Shown piece after piece: positions 40,987-54,400 of a DNA stretch of 64,000 nt. The translations under genes and the position numbers were made by a program. The stretch's first letter is position 1. Each line of letters opens with the position of its first letter. The notes beneath the pieces were generated by a model that did not search any database, was not told the DNA's origin, and was given only the letters and a program-made list of their open reading frames with translations. This DNA comes from Metopolophium dirhodum (lineage: Eukaryota > Arthropoda > Insecta > Hemiptera > Aphididae), in NCBI RefSeq assembly GCF_019925205.1, contig NC_083568.1, positions 8,492,393-8,556,392 of the forward strand, in the 5' to 3' direction.

Positions 40987-41720
40987 GTTATCGTCGTCGC
41001 CGGGCCGCCGCCGCCGTCGCCGTTTCTGTCGCCGCGCTATGGTTGTTGTTGTGTGGGGATGTCGTTGGTCCGTCGTCGCCACTGCCGCCGCCTCCACCGA
41101 TTGTTATTGCCGTCGGTGGGCGCGATCGTCGTTTTTCAGTGACGCTTTCGTCGTGAAAACGTTTTGCAACCCAACCGTTGCTGTGCGGCCAAACGACGCG
41201 CGGGCCACCTGTGCCGGGGTACACGACTGCCGCAGTGCCGCGGCAGTGGCGGCGTCGGCGGCGGTGGCGGCGGCGACGACGACGGCGACGACGACGACAA
41301 CGACGACAACCACGGGCGACGGAGGCGGCAGCGGCGGCGGCGGTGGTGGCGGTGGTTTGCGTCCGCTGCCGTCCGGCTGCGCGTGCACTGCGTCGTGCCG
41401 CGGCGGCGGTTGTTGAGTGCGCGCCGGGGTGCTGCGCAGCCAACGGCGCGCCCCCCTACTCGGCTATGGCGTGCGGCGGCGGCGGAACGCGAGTCGCGAG
41501 TACGCTGCAGCCGTTACGGCGACGGACCAGACGCTGCCCGTGCAACGACCGCCGCCGCCGCCGCCGACAAAATCGATTGCAGCGGCGGCCGGCGACAACG
41601 TCGACGGTGAAGCGGCGGCGGCGGTTGAACGCACATCGCGGCGTACGGTTTTTCGGTTTTCCCTCTCTACGGCCAAAACGTACAACTATAATGTTATTAT
41701 TATAATACCGTCGTGATGTT
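40987..41720 (-). promoter_or_regulatory. CpG-rich promoter / 5' UTR island of the MADF-BESS gene
   Basis: This stretch is extremely GC-rich, with dense CGG/CCG/CGA trinucleotide runs on both strands, in sharp contrast to the AT-rich surroundings. It lies directly upstream of the ATG of the minus-strand MADF-BESS gene. Several long open frames cross it, but they are low-complexity Arg/Ala/Pro/Gly/Thr runs in all frames and look like compositional artefacts. The transcription start cannot be fixed by eye. Many insect regulatory genes carry such islands; assigning this one as promoter and 5' UTR is an inference from position. Confidence 0.6.
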
Positions 41721-42053
41721 TTGTACAACACGCGCGTCCGACGGCCCCCGTGGCCGTCCATACGACACGATGGCGACGTTACTACGACGTGCCGTGTTTA
41801 TCGATCGCCGCGTGTTTCTTAAGCCGACGGGAAAAAAATTCGTACACGTTCATCCCTCTGTAGTCCCGCCAGCCGGTCGATTGTATTATTTTATAATTAT
41901 TATAATATATTATATAATGGCACCCACCTCTGTCGTATTTTCATTACGATACCGCGTCATGATCACCGGATGCGGTCATCGTAAAAACGATGGCGTCGAA
42001 AAAACCGATAAAAGCCATCACGTCATTATACCGGTTAACGACTGATAGATATG

Positions 42054-42151
42054 CAGTGAAACCTCGATAACTCGAATCGGTTGAGGGAGAAAAAAAAATT
42101 CGAGTTATCGAAAATTCGACTTATAGACGTTCGAGTTATCGAGGTTTCACT
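42054..42151. mobile_element. Short palindromic MITE, pogo/Tigger-like TIR
   Basis: An element of about 98 bp whose 22-bp ends (42055-42076 and 42130-42151) are perfect inverted repeats beginning AGTGAAACCTCGATAACTCG. A third partial copy of the TTCGAGTTATCGA motif lies inside. TIRs of the type CAGTGNAACCTCGATNA are typical of pogo/Tigger elements in the Tc1-mariner superfamily, which duplicate TA. The TA duplication is not clean here (right end CACTATA). No coding capacity. Confidence 0.75.
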
Positions 42152-42165
42152 ATATACGTATACTC

Positions 42166-42897
42166 GGTAGCGTATAGCCAGGGGGTGTTTTGGGTGTTGA
42201 AACAACCCCCATCAGCCGTACTTGTTCAAAAAATATATTTAAGTACTATATACGATTTAGATTTCTAGAAAAAATGTTTTCATTTAATATTATGGGTCTA
42301 TTTAATGTTTGATGTAGAGTACGTGCTACCCTCATGACGTGTTGTCTCCGTCTTGCAAACTATGTACAACATACCCAAAAACTGTTTGGCGGGTTACAAC
42401 TATATATATTCTCTCTGTATTTTTCGTAGTAGAATTCCCAAAATGCCACAACGCATAGGGAAGAACTTTATCTGTGATATCTGTGACGTAGAGTTTTTAT
42501 TTTTTGGATAACATATTAAATACAATTAAGGTTATCAGTTTGAGAACATTAGGTTTTTATTTTCATTTAATTATTAAAAATGATTGGTTAGTGTTAAAAA
42601 ACGCTAAATCACAGACGAAGTTTTTCCCTATACGTTATGAAATTTCGGTAGTTCTACTATATATACGGAGAGGGTAAAGTTGTTACCCTCAAAACAGTTG
42701 TTGGCTGTGTTGTACATTTACTAGACGGAGACAACACAATATGCGGTTAGCACGTGGTAGCACGTCCTTTCAATAAGAAGAATGACAATGGTCAATGGAG
42801 AGTGCATAAAGCCCGCCACGTGTTATATTTAAATATACAAAATTAAAACACCCCCCCCCCCCCTCCCCATAAAAATAACCAATATTGGTTACGCTCC
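42166..42897. mobile_element. Foldback element with long internal inverted repeats
   Basis: The outer ends, GGTAGCGTATAGCCAGGGGG and TTGGTTACGCTCC, are roughly inverted, and the right end adjoins a C homopolymer (42851-42863). Inside, 42321-42478 and 42608-42755 form a long imperfect inverted repeat; for example ACGTGCTACC...GTGTTGTCTCCGTC on the left pairs with GACGGAGACAACAC...GTTAGCACGT on the right. The loop (about 130 bp) is AT-rich. There is no open frame. This is a non-autonomous foldback/MITE-type element, possibly composite. Target duplication not resolved. Confidence 0.65.
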
Positions 42898-45359
42898 TGT
42901 ATGTATACAGGTGTATACTGTACAGCACTTTGGTCCTTAGGCACTTAAGTCGGCTGCCGCCGTATCGCGATTTTCACACGTCGATCGTTCTCTTTTCTTT
43001 CCGGCGCAATGTATAGGCATAATGCGTCGCTTGTAATGGTGTCGGTGGGGAGGGTTTTACAGGTTTATAACAGACGATAATATTATAGGTATACGCGTTT
43101 GTGCATAGCGACTAGAAAACATCCGGGTGTGTGGGGTGGGGGGGATGGTCGAACCCGGAAAACTGCTACCCCCCTCGAATTCGGTATATCGGTTTCCGGC
43201 AACGATGTACCTTATTATAGTGTTATTGTAATAAATTGCATTCAACAGCCACCGCCTGCAGTATCGCCCTCGGTAAACCAGAATATTTCGATCGTATTCT
43301 TCTTTTTTATTGCTTCTGAGATTCGGTATTGTATATTATAATATTAAGTTCTACTGTCGCGAGTCCTTGAAAATTATTAATCAAATAAATTTACTTTATC
43401 TTGTTCATCCGTACCGCACTGCATCAGTTGGCACAAACGCATCGTTATTATTATTAGTTATTTTTTTACAATTTTTCGTCGTCTCTATTCCGTGACTAAA
43501 GTGTAATCGAGTGTATGAGTGATTAGTAAATAATATGTTAAAAGTATCGAAAAAAAATTGAAAAATCACAGACCCTTAATATTGTTTACGAGTAAGTTTT
43601 TAAGTATTGGTGGAGTAGAAATATATCCGTGTACGATGTATTATCATTTCCATTTCATTTGTTACTATGTATTTACTTTTGTGTAAGCATTTTAGTAACT
43701 AAAATTGTTTATCTTCCAAGTGTTTGATTTATAGAAAATGTTTACATATAGGTAGGTACTTACACAACGCATCGCTGCAGTATTATTTCAATCTAATTGA
43801 GCTTATAGATGGGACTGCATATGGAACATTTTTCGAAGTAAATTATCATAATATATGACTCTCCCCATATAAATAATAAGAGCCATTTATTATCGATGGT
43901 TGATTTATCTGAGGTTTGCACGCTTAGAGAATTTTCAATCCGGTTCTGCGTAAATTATGTGGTCGTCTTACAATATTTAGGGTCGTTTTAATGAAATCAG
44001 AAAATATTATAATCGTTAAAAATAATGGAAATAAATCAAAACGATTCGTAAAACAAAATACAAACCGAAGTGTAAGTAATTAGTATTAACTATAAAGTAT
44101 AAATGAACACGTTTTTTTTTTTTTTTTAAATAACTAGCTGCTCATTAATTATGCAAATCAATACTCTGTATGACATTATCAAGATATACCTATTGAACAC
44201 TTGTATATTAATGTATATTTTATTATATTTCTGACATATTATGCAAAGTTGTAAAGTACACAAATTAAAAATACACGTGGGTTTGAATGCGTAAATATCA
44301 AACGCATAAACGATACACGTCTACTTAAGTATATTTACTTAGTAGGTTTCAATAACCTTGAATTTTCAAGAAAATATGATATTTTAAATTAAAAACTATA
44401 TTTCAATGAATTTGTTCAGTACTTATAAATGTTCACCGCATATTATTCAGATTTTCAAAAGCCCAATTTACTTTTTCTGACATATCGAAATTGAATCGCT
44501 ATACAAATTCATTAGTGATTATAGCTGAGAAGGGTTCATACACAAACGTTAGTTTGGACTATCCATATTACATTGTATATATTGAGGTATTAATTCGTTT
44601 TACTTATACTAACCACTGTGGTTAAGGGAAATAGATATATTTCCTAGATACAGAAACATAAAATTTATCCAAGTCATTTATTATTCATTGTAATTTGTAT
44701 TCAACTTCAAACTTCAAAGAAATCTCACTATCACATATTTTTTAAGCTTCTTCAATAATCTATACCGCCGACCACCGACACTGCCTCTCCGCGCTATACA
44801 TACACAAACGTACTATATATTTATTATTTTGTATCTAATCATTTTTAAATAAAACGAATATATAATAGAAATTAGGTTGTACCTAATATAATTTTATTAA
44901 TGTATACGTTCTTATGTAACAGATTAACAGAATATATATATATATTTTTTAAATGCTTAAAATTTAACATTTAATAACAGAGACGTCAAATATTATGGAC
45001 ATTGCTTATATATAATATTATATTGATTGCCATTAGGTATAGGTACGCGAAGAAAAATCGTTTTCAAACTTTTTTTAATATCTTCCACAAATTGCCATTT
45101 AATAATATTATAATTAGAGAATATATTATTATTAGCATGCTAGAAAATGTATCGACACGACTTATTATTACTCCCGAAGGTTTCTAGCCGGGTTTTTATC
45201 GGGGATAAACAAAGGAGACGGTCAATCCCGGAGGCTGGCACTGCGCATTGTTTTCGATCTTACATTATATATATTTTTTCCCCGATGGTTTTAATCATAC
45301 GGTAAAAAACTCACTGCGTATACGGGCAATATTATTCATGATTATTTTTAACGTCGCGT
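42898..45359. other. Non-coding region between the two genes
   Basis: Initially moderately CpG-containing (to about 43300), then AT-rich. It contains an 18-nt T run at about 44111-44128. No gene supported. Confidence 0.5.
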
Positions 45360-45455
45360 TCAATCAAGAGCGCCTACGCGGCTAACAAACTCGCGAATAT
45401 ACGCGTCGGACACAATTGTTATATTATATCAGTAGTGAAACGAAAGTCCGAAACC
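45360..45455 (+). promoter_or_regulatory. Probable promoter/5' UTR of the 45456 gene, with Inr or splice-acceptor ambiguity
   Basis: This CpG-containing stretch lies directly upstream of the ATG. TCAGT at 45429-45433 matches the arthropod initiator consensus, which would give a 5' UTR of about 25 nt. The same bases follow a TATATTATAT tract and end in CAG, so they could equally be a splice acceptor for an upstream non-coding exon. Pyrimidine content before it is weak, and no TATA box sits at about -30. Confidence 0.35.
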
Positions 45456-48400
45456 ATGGATCCCATCACCAGGTTCAAGAGGGAAGGTAAGCTTATAAAA
45501 TATATTTCGAGTGTTATTTGGATATCGTTTATGTGGCTTTTTTTTTTAAATTTTTTAATGTTCTATTTTTAATACGTGATGAGTTTGGTCTAAAATTTCA
45601 TAAAATTTTAATTTGATTAAATTATGTTGTATTAAAATTCCAATTAAAACTATTAGAAAAAAAAAACGTACTATACTATTTATAGCATGCCTTGACGTAT
45701 TATTATGATGCGTAGACTGTATAATATTCAGTATAAACTGTATAGTTAATATATATTATATACCTACTTAATAAAGATATGATAGGAAGAACAACTTTTT
45801 TTTGTAAAATTTCATCACTATAGGTGCGTGATTAATAATATATATTGATACTTAATTTATTACTAATTAACGATCTTGTATTTTTTTTTTTTTTTTTTTC
45901 TTTTTTTTTTTCTTCTCCTTCATATTTAATGTATCTATATACAAAAATTTCTAACCCTGTATAGTATTGTATAGCATTAATGTCGTCCAATGGCCATAGT
46001 CGCCGCGGATATAATATAATAAAAAAAAAAAAAAAAAAAAAAAATTAACGATCTATAGAGACTAGGAAAGATGACGCTCATTACGCGGAGGCGTTCTTAA
46101 ATTATTCCACCGATCATTATACAACAGTAGGAAACATATCATAATAGTTCAATACACATCTCGTATATTATATTATAGGTAAAAAAATATTCTTTCGTCT
46201 TTTTAATTTAACGTTATCGTTACTCTGCAAATTAATTAGCATAATAAAATTAAAACAATGTATTTTTCTCGTGCTCAAAAAGATTGCATATTATGACGTA
46301 TACGCCACATAGTAATAATGATGATAGTAGAGCAAGAAAACTCTTGGTTTTTAGATCAGAATCTTAATAAATCACGATTTTTGACCGTAGGTATACCTAC
46401 TTGTTGACGGCCGGCGGTATTATAACAAAATAAAAAGGTATATTTTTTCTCGAAGGCATACCAATACTCTCATCCATTTATAATACTCGTGACAACGTTC
46501 AGTTTTCGGACATTTAAGATGAACAATAGAAACATTTATTTTTAAAGCAACGATAAAAATCGGCGATACTTACAGTATAGTTATTATATCCTTATGATAG
46601 TAAGTATATTTTAAACAATAATAAGTACATTGTGCAACAATGGCGCGAAAACAACGTTGTTTTTTTTTTTATTAAAGCTGTTGAATAAAAAAACGTCAAC
46701 TAATTAAATCGTAAAACGCGTATTTCTTCATAACTGTAATAGAGATTTGTATAATATTGATTTTGTATGAAATTGATTTGAAAATAGGACGTAACGTGTT
46801 TTTACACGCGAAGCCTGCAGATGTTAAGTACTTTACGTTTTGCTTTAAGGTGTGGGTTTTAAATATTTGACTTGTGTCACAATGGATGACATCTGCTCTT
46901 TGCAATTGAAGTTATGGCGAGTCATTTTTCAATGGTGTGAAACGTACATGTGATGATCTTACAGCATTTATTTGTATTTTCTAGCCAAAGTGTTTAAATT
47001 AGTTTAATGTTTGTCTAATGGTAATAGATTTATTGTCCCATGAGAGAAGATGTGGTGTTTATGTTTTACGTTATACGTGGTTTTTGCATTTAAGTGTGAA
47101 CCAATTTAGATTGTCTCCAAATAAATTTGTTCGTCCGAATTATTGAAGAAGACTTTTTATACAAATCCATCAACTGATCACTTGCGTTCACGTATGTCTA
47201 TAAAATAACTGAATCACGTGATACATCTTGTAGAGTTAGATGGATAATCGTCGTATTGCGTGGATAGACAAAAATTGAAAAATCTGAAAAATCTGAAATA
47301 TCCAGGTATCTACCTGTTGTGACGTCATGGCTAATTTGTAAGAGTACTATCGGATGGAGATAAAACAATGTACATATTATTACGTTTCGAAAGACATTTT
47401 GGTACTTCCTAGAAGTTTGTTCCTGTTATATGTATAATATTCAAATGCATACAACATTGTGTTGACTTTAAAACAAATCTATATATGTTACAAAGAAATA
47501 CAGTCATACTAACACAATTAAAAAATACTACAAATGCTAAACTATAAGTAGTTGTAATCTAAATTTTGAATTTTTGTGTATCAATTAATATTGTACTTAT
47601 ACACAATATGTTAAAATAATCCAGTCATCACAAGTTATACACATAACATATGTCTATTATAGTTGCTAATACTATCTACACAAGCAATGCGTAAGGTAGG
47701 AAAATCGAAAAGAAATATGTTATTCAGTTATTGTAAATATTTGTTATTTGTATTTGTTTGATTTAATATAATAGTAATAAAAAAATAACTATACAGGAAA
47801 TTCCTTCATAGATAGTATTTGTATTATTACTTAATTTTCTGAGTTATTATTTCTATAATCGTTTACTTATCCGCTTAAATCATTTATATCACAACTCAAA
47901 TACCTTGAGCTTCAGAGGTTTTAAATAATTATTTTGTTGAGTTTGCTCAACTTTCCGAGAATTCCTATTTGTATTCTTAAACGGTCAGAGCTAATGTTAT
48001 TATCCTTATTCAGGCAATGCATACCACATTGCGTGGTAAATTTATCATCTGCGAATATAATATTGTAAGATAATATAGTTCGAAACTTGTTTTTATGAGG
48101 GTCGTTTATCCAAGTCTCAATAATATAGGTAATGATTAATTTTTTACTTCGAATCACGCATTTATTGATAGTTATTAATGATAGTTATTATTATTATATT
48201 TTGTTAATTTACAGTCGTAATTAACGTAATTAAGTGCCTGTATACAACTATACTGCGCGTTTTTATTTGAAATTATTGATTTTAACACTCACAATAAGCT
48301 GCAACATTGCATTTTTTAAAACTAACATAGAAATTATAAAAAAATTGTTTTTTTCTTTCTGTTCGGGTAAACCGCGTTTAACAACATCACACACACACAC

Positions 48401-51400
48401 ACGTAATGAATTCATATTATTATCGATTTTATGGAGTACCTACCTATATACACTTTCATTACGTTTCATTTGGAAATATTTCATCGGTGGCCCATCAAAT
48501 GCGTCGAAATATTAAAATAGAGTATAATATATGCATATTATTAATGTGGTCTGACGTTTTATGAATATTTCCGTTATTTATTTTAATGAATTATGTCAAT
48601 CTATACAGCGGACATGGGTGAAATGAAATTGACGAGGTGTATAATATGGTATAGGTACCCGTCAATCCGGGAGAGCGCATTATGACATTTTACGCGCATA
48701 TATTAATATTATAATATAATATTAATATATATTGTAATTTTGTGTAAATTACACGTCGTCGGACGAAATTCGTCCGTAATGACTTCGCCCCACCTCCGTC
48801 TGCAACACGCGTCATTGCCGTCACTACCTACGTTCAATATGTGTTTGCCGTCTGGGAAAACGTCGATTTCCATCAGCGTAGACTGACGGAAAACGTCGAT
48901 TTCCATCAGCGTCCGATGACTGACGGACGGTCGCGCGCGCGTCGTCCCGCGTCTCGCAAATCGCGGGGTGTATTGTCGTACGAATGACATCGTTGACGGG
49001 CCTGGAATGCGGATCGTCGATCCGTACAACAATATAATATCTCGACGACGCCGCTGCACATGGCATTATATTATTATTATTATTATTATAGCGCTGGGTG
49101 CCCCCCATACATTATAATCATAATGATATAATATAGGTACGGATGAAAAAATAATAATCATCGTCGTCGTCTTCGTTGTCATTAAGTATAATAATATGTG
49201 CGCGACAATAACAAATAACAATAACAACAACCATAATAATAACAATCGTTTATCGCGAGCACACGTGTGTTAAAGCTCATCCGCGCAGGTCGTATCTATA
49301 GGTATCGGATATAATACGTGTAATATTTTATTATTGTAAAGTCTTATGTAACACACACACACACGCATGTTCGACGCATGTACCCATGATAATATAATAT
49401 TATTGTTCGTCCTGCGGCCGTCTACTCCGCGGTTTTTCATCTCGTCGTAGCCGCCGCCAACATAATATAATAATATTATTATTGTTATTATCATATGTTT
49501 TTTTTTTTCGGGTACCTCCTAACCATTATTCTTATCCTCCGGCTCGTGTACCTCTCAAATGCAACAAACTCTCTTTGTGAAACGCCGCCGCGGCCTTGAC
49601 GACGACGACGGTTCCTCGGCGGTTTGTGCGAAAAACGTCAATGATGTTTTTCCTGCAATATATTATAATATCGTCATCGCGTCATGTTGTATACCTAGGT
49701 ATAAGTAATAAGTACCTGACGTGCGTGTATCATAACAAACTACTCTTGAGCAACGTCGTGCTCAGCCAGGTCGTCCTCCGATTTTACGCACGTAGGTAAT
49801 ATTATAATGTACACACACGACACACACACATGTGTACACGATAATATTATATTATTATATAGAGTGATTCTATTATCATCGGACACTATCGTATCATTTC
49901 AAAAAGTACGAATGTTATTGAAAACAACCTACATGATTTATAATCGTTAAAAACGACATTTTTTAAAAATATATATATTTTTTAATATTTTTTATCCTCG
50001 ACGTTTTTTAAGTTCTGCATTTTTTTTGGACGACAACACATAGTTTTAGTTTCATTATCCAAAGGAGAATATTTTTCCAAGTATTTCGATACATAAAAAT
50101 CAAATTTAGGACGATTTTCTTACGGAAAAATCATAAAAACAATCAATTATAACATAATATGCTCTAATCCATAAGGCATAAAATATGCAAAAATAAACGA
50201 AATAAGATTTCGTATTTAAACTATAAATAATAGTCAAAACAGATTTTGTCCGAATCAATTTTTTTATACGGTGTAGCAAAAAAACATGCAAATGCATTAA
50301 ATTCATAGCCCTGTTTATGAGTTGTAGGTATTTAAAGTTTGAAGAGAGGAGTAGAGTGGTCTGCGGTTACCCCACCAAATGTTGGGCTAATCTAAACTTT
50401 AAATACTTATAACTTATAACTCATCCGAAATTCGATTTTTATGCACCAATTAATTAATACTCAGAAAAATTTTCTGCATTCGAAGATAAAATAAAAACTG
50501 TATTCAAAAAAGTGAAAAAATTAAAATATATAGGTAAGTAAGGATAAAAAATATTTAAAAAATAATTTTTTTTTTTAAAACGTTGTTTTGGAACTACTTA
50601 AACAATGTTTTCTAAAACATTAATACTTTTTGAATAATGAGCGTCTTACGACTCTTACGTTAAACGAATATCCCGGTATATACCTGATATACCTCGTATA
50701 TAATATGTTAGGCTTACGATTACGACCAGGTATACGCGGCGTATCTGACGTCTCTCGGAGACGATTCGCGAAAATATCTCTATACCTACGTCTCCGTGGC
50801 CGTCGTCTTTCGAATAATATGATAATATATTATTGTATATAATTGCACAACGCCGAGCAAACCGCGACCGCGATGTTGACACACGACAATAATTAGATAT
50901 ATAGGTAGGTACTCGCACATATTATATTACATTATTATGAGAATTTTTGCGGTACATGCATATATTATATAATTATTATAATATTATGACGTACCCGTAG
51001 GTACACGTCGCGTTGCAGTGGATTTTCGCACACTCAGTTCTATACTCGTATGATACGTCACATAGTATACATAATATATACGCGATGATAACGATGACAT
51101 CTCTCTGCGGCAATAATCGTATTGCATCGTAAAGGCATTACCTTTATAGCCGAGACCTGCAGCAGCTGTATAGTTGCAGTGTGCGTTTTATTAATAAAAA
51201 TTTTAAAAAAAAAAAAACACTGCGCGGTTATCTGTGACGGCGACTTGACGGATTTACCGCGCTCAGAGTCGTTATTTTCGCGGTAGAATAGAAAAAAAAA
51301 ATCGTGGTTTTAAAATATTTACCCATTTTTTGTTTTTTTTTTTTTATTACGGTCGTATTTTTTGTTCTTCAAACGCGACGAGATATTATAAGTCATCTCG

Positions 51401-54400
51401 AGTGTATGCACATCGTGTATAATATACTCTTAGTTCTTACAATATGTATACGTTTGTATACCGTAGTCTGCATATATATACACACACTGCAGCGTACGCA
51501 TAGTAGGTACCAGCTATGGTACATTATCATATATATCATGCATAATAAATTATAATATATACTCGATTTCATAACACGGATGACACGAAACAATCGTCGC
51601 GATGAATGTTTTACAAATCTTTATAGTCGCGCACACTGCAGTGCCGCCGTAGCTTTGAGTATTTATTTTTTTATTTTGTCGTCGTGCGGGGGGGGGGGGG
51701 GGGGGGAGGCAAAATAAATTAAAACTTTTTTGCCTATTGTGCACGAGTTTAAAATTCTAGGTAAAAAAAAAAAACACGCCACTGCAGCCACCTACAATAA
51801 AAAATATTTTAACGAATATAATTAGTAATTACATAAAGGTATACACAGAAAAATAATATCCAAGCGCATAATACTTAAAAAAAAAAATAATAATATGTTT
51901 TATGGTATACAATAAATTATAGAGTTTAAAACAGGGATAAGCAAAACTGTGTGCTCTCTACATAAAATTGGAGATGGCAACTGATATAGAAACACGTCGT
52001 ATAATATTTATATATGCGGAAGCCGGTTTTAGCCCGGGTTGATATACGCTCATTATTGGTCATTTATAGATCGATCAATTTAATTAATATACCTATAAGC
52101 AAAAAGTTCTATTATTTTCCACAGGAATACCAGTTTTTTTTTTCACGATAAAGTGATTACTAAATTCTGTACACTAAATAGTAATAATTATTCAACATAT
52201 TATATAATATGAAATAATATATTCTAAATTTCTAGTGATTTAAACCAATTGATATCCTCTTGTGGCGATAGTGTAAATAATATGTAATACTATTTTTATT
52301 CATGCTTGGGATAACAATATAATGTAGGAAGTCGCAGAAAAATCGTATATTTACATATTACCACTAAGTCTTCGTGAGTTTATTTTACTTTTTTAGTCTA
52401 TTCAGTTTATATATAGGCATTGATATGTGCCATCTTACAAATACATTTATAATTCGTGCTAAAATTTCAGGGACATTTTTTTCTACATAATATTATACTC
52501 ATTCATTTAAATATAAATGGATATCGTTTCTTAGATGATAACATATGATTTCATTTTATCGTCAAAAATGCCTTGAACGTAGTGTCAAACTATAAATCAC
52601 TGACCTACTTAATTATTTGTAATTATTAATTTATTTAAAACATAATACTTTTGTTGTTCGTTGTCGTTAAAATATGAAGTAAAAAAACTAATTTAATTTA
52701 ACCTCATACGTCCACCTGATTTTTTATTATTTTTATCAAGTTCTTAGTCTTGTAGGCAGATTATCGAGGCGTTTGAAAAAAATACGATTCTCATTGAGTA
52801 TTGGTAGCTCAAGGAAAATGACTATTTTCGTATTTTATTTATTTTATTTTATATAATATATATGTATAAGACTATAATACTATAATTTATATAGACTGAA
52901 AAAAGGTTAGGCGACTAAAAAAGAATGTAATAAATATTTTATGAATGTTTGTAGGTATCTATTAAAAATAATAAAATTTTTGTAAAATATAGAAAATAAG
53001 AATTGAAAAAATGTTTGTGTATATTTTATTAATTATTATCAATCCATATTGATTTATATTGAATATAATATAATAAAAAAACAATTAAAACATTTAATCG
53101 ATTAAAAATTATATAATGACATTTTTAATTATTCGATTTTTATAAATTATACTTGTACTACATAAATAACTACTGTAGTTTTAAAGTCAAATATTCACTA
53201 TAAGAAATTAATTTTATTTTACCCTAAGTTTATAACGATCAGTATATTTTCTATATCGCATATAGGGTTGGATTGCGAAACACAATAAAGTGCTGTTAAA
53301 CTATTACAAGGACACAGCGTAACTGCGTGTCTTTTGTCTGACAATTAATCAAATTGAAATTAATTAAACAGTTCTCATGTCCCATCTTTCTTAGCTTTCT
53401 GATGACAGTTAAAATCACATCCTTCGTGTAATCTTAATAGATCAATATTGAATTATCGAAGTATTTATTTTATTGAGATCTTAATGTACTTTTCTCACTT
53501 GTTATAAATTCAAAAATCAAAACAATTGATTTGATAGGATGCCTGCTAATTTAATTAAAAATACTAATTATCCAAATAGCACTATAGGGTACTTCAATAT
53601 TTACCTTGTTGTTTTAAAACGAAAATACCTTCTTTATATAATATTTGTTTGTCCTTGCATAATTAGCCACCCACGATCCCAGCATTAAGACAAGTAGTCA
53701 ACAGTCGCCGAATGCGAAGATACGATAACCTTATCTACTTATCTCCCACAGAGATATAATACTGTTTACGAGATTGGAGATAGTGAATACTAAATATAAT
53801 TTCAAATTTCAAACCTATATGTATATATTTTTTTTTATATCCAATTGAAAAGGCTTCTAGTAATAGTAATAATAATATAAATCAATTTGAAACAAATTAA
53901 AACTATAATGCAATAATAAATAGTCATTATAGAACTTTCAAATAATTTTCAAAGATGAAATATATAAATTATAATTATATACCAGTGTGTAAAAGTTAAT
54001 GTTTATTATTAATATTTCACTAGTTTGGTCTCTTAGAAATTATCATAAGATATTTAGATTATTCCTTTCAAACTCATTAAAAACGAGCTCGAAATATAGT
54101 TCGCGTGATTGATTTTTACTTTTTTATATTTGAAAAATTATCATGTAAGTTACTAAGTTCTACAACATGTCTACATATAATTTTCAATAGCTTGCTGCCA
54201 TTTTCGGTTTTCTCTTATTCTCGAACACTAATAGTTCATTAAAACAATTGATAATACCAGTACCATTAACCATTTAGTAAAATATGGTTAATTAGCTAAT
54301 ATGGAGACATTTTTGTAACACTGTATTAAGTATTTAATTAGTTATTATTATCATTTTTTTTTTTTTTTGAATAGTACTTATTCTTAGGTGTATATTTTTT

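Noticed and set aside
40799..41761. Many long overlapping ORFs (100-205 codons) on both strands in the GC-rich island
   Set aside because: They are low-complexity Arg/Ala/Pro/Gly/Thr runs in mirrored frames with no domains. High GC removes stop codons, and only the 130-nt exon starting at 40986 continues in frame through splice sites.
48709..49059. 116-codon minus-strand ORF with a duplicated 11-residue unit
   Set aside because: The duplication is a 33-bp DNA repeat. The frame ends in AT-rich sequence and lacks splice or start evidence.
51639..51784. CAGTGCCGCC...GCCACTG ends around the G19 tract, hAT-like
   Set aside because: The 8-bp flanks (GCACACTG and CAGCCACC) do not match and the TIR similarity is very short.
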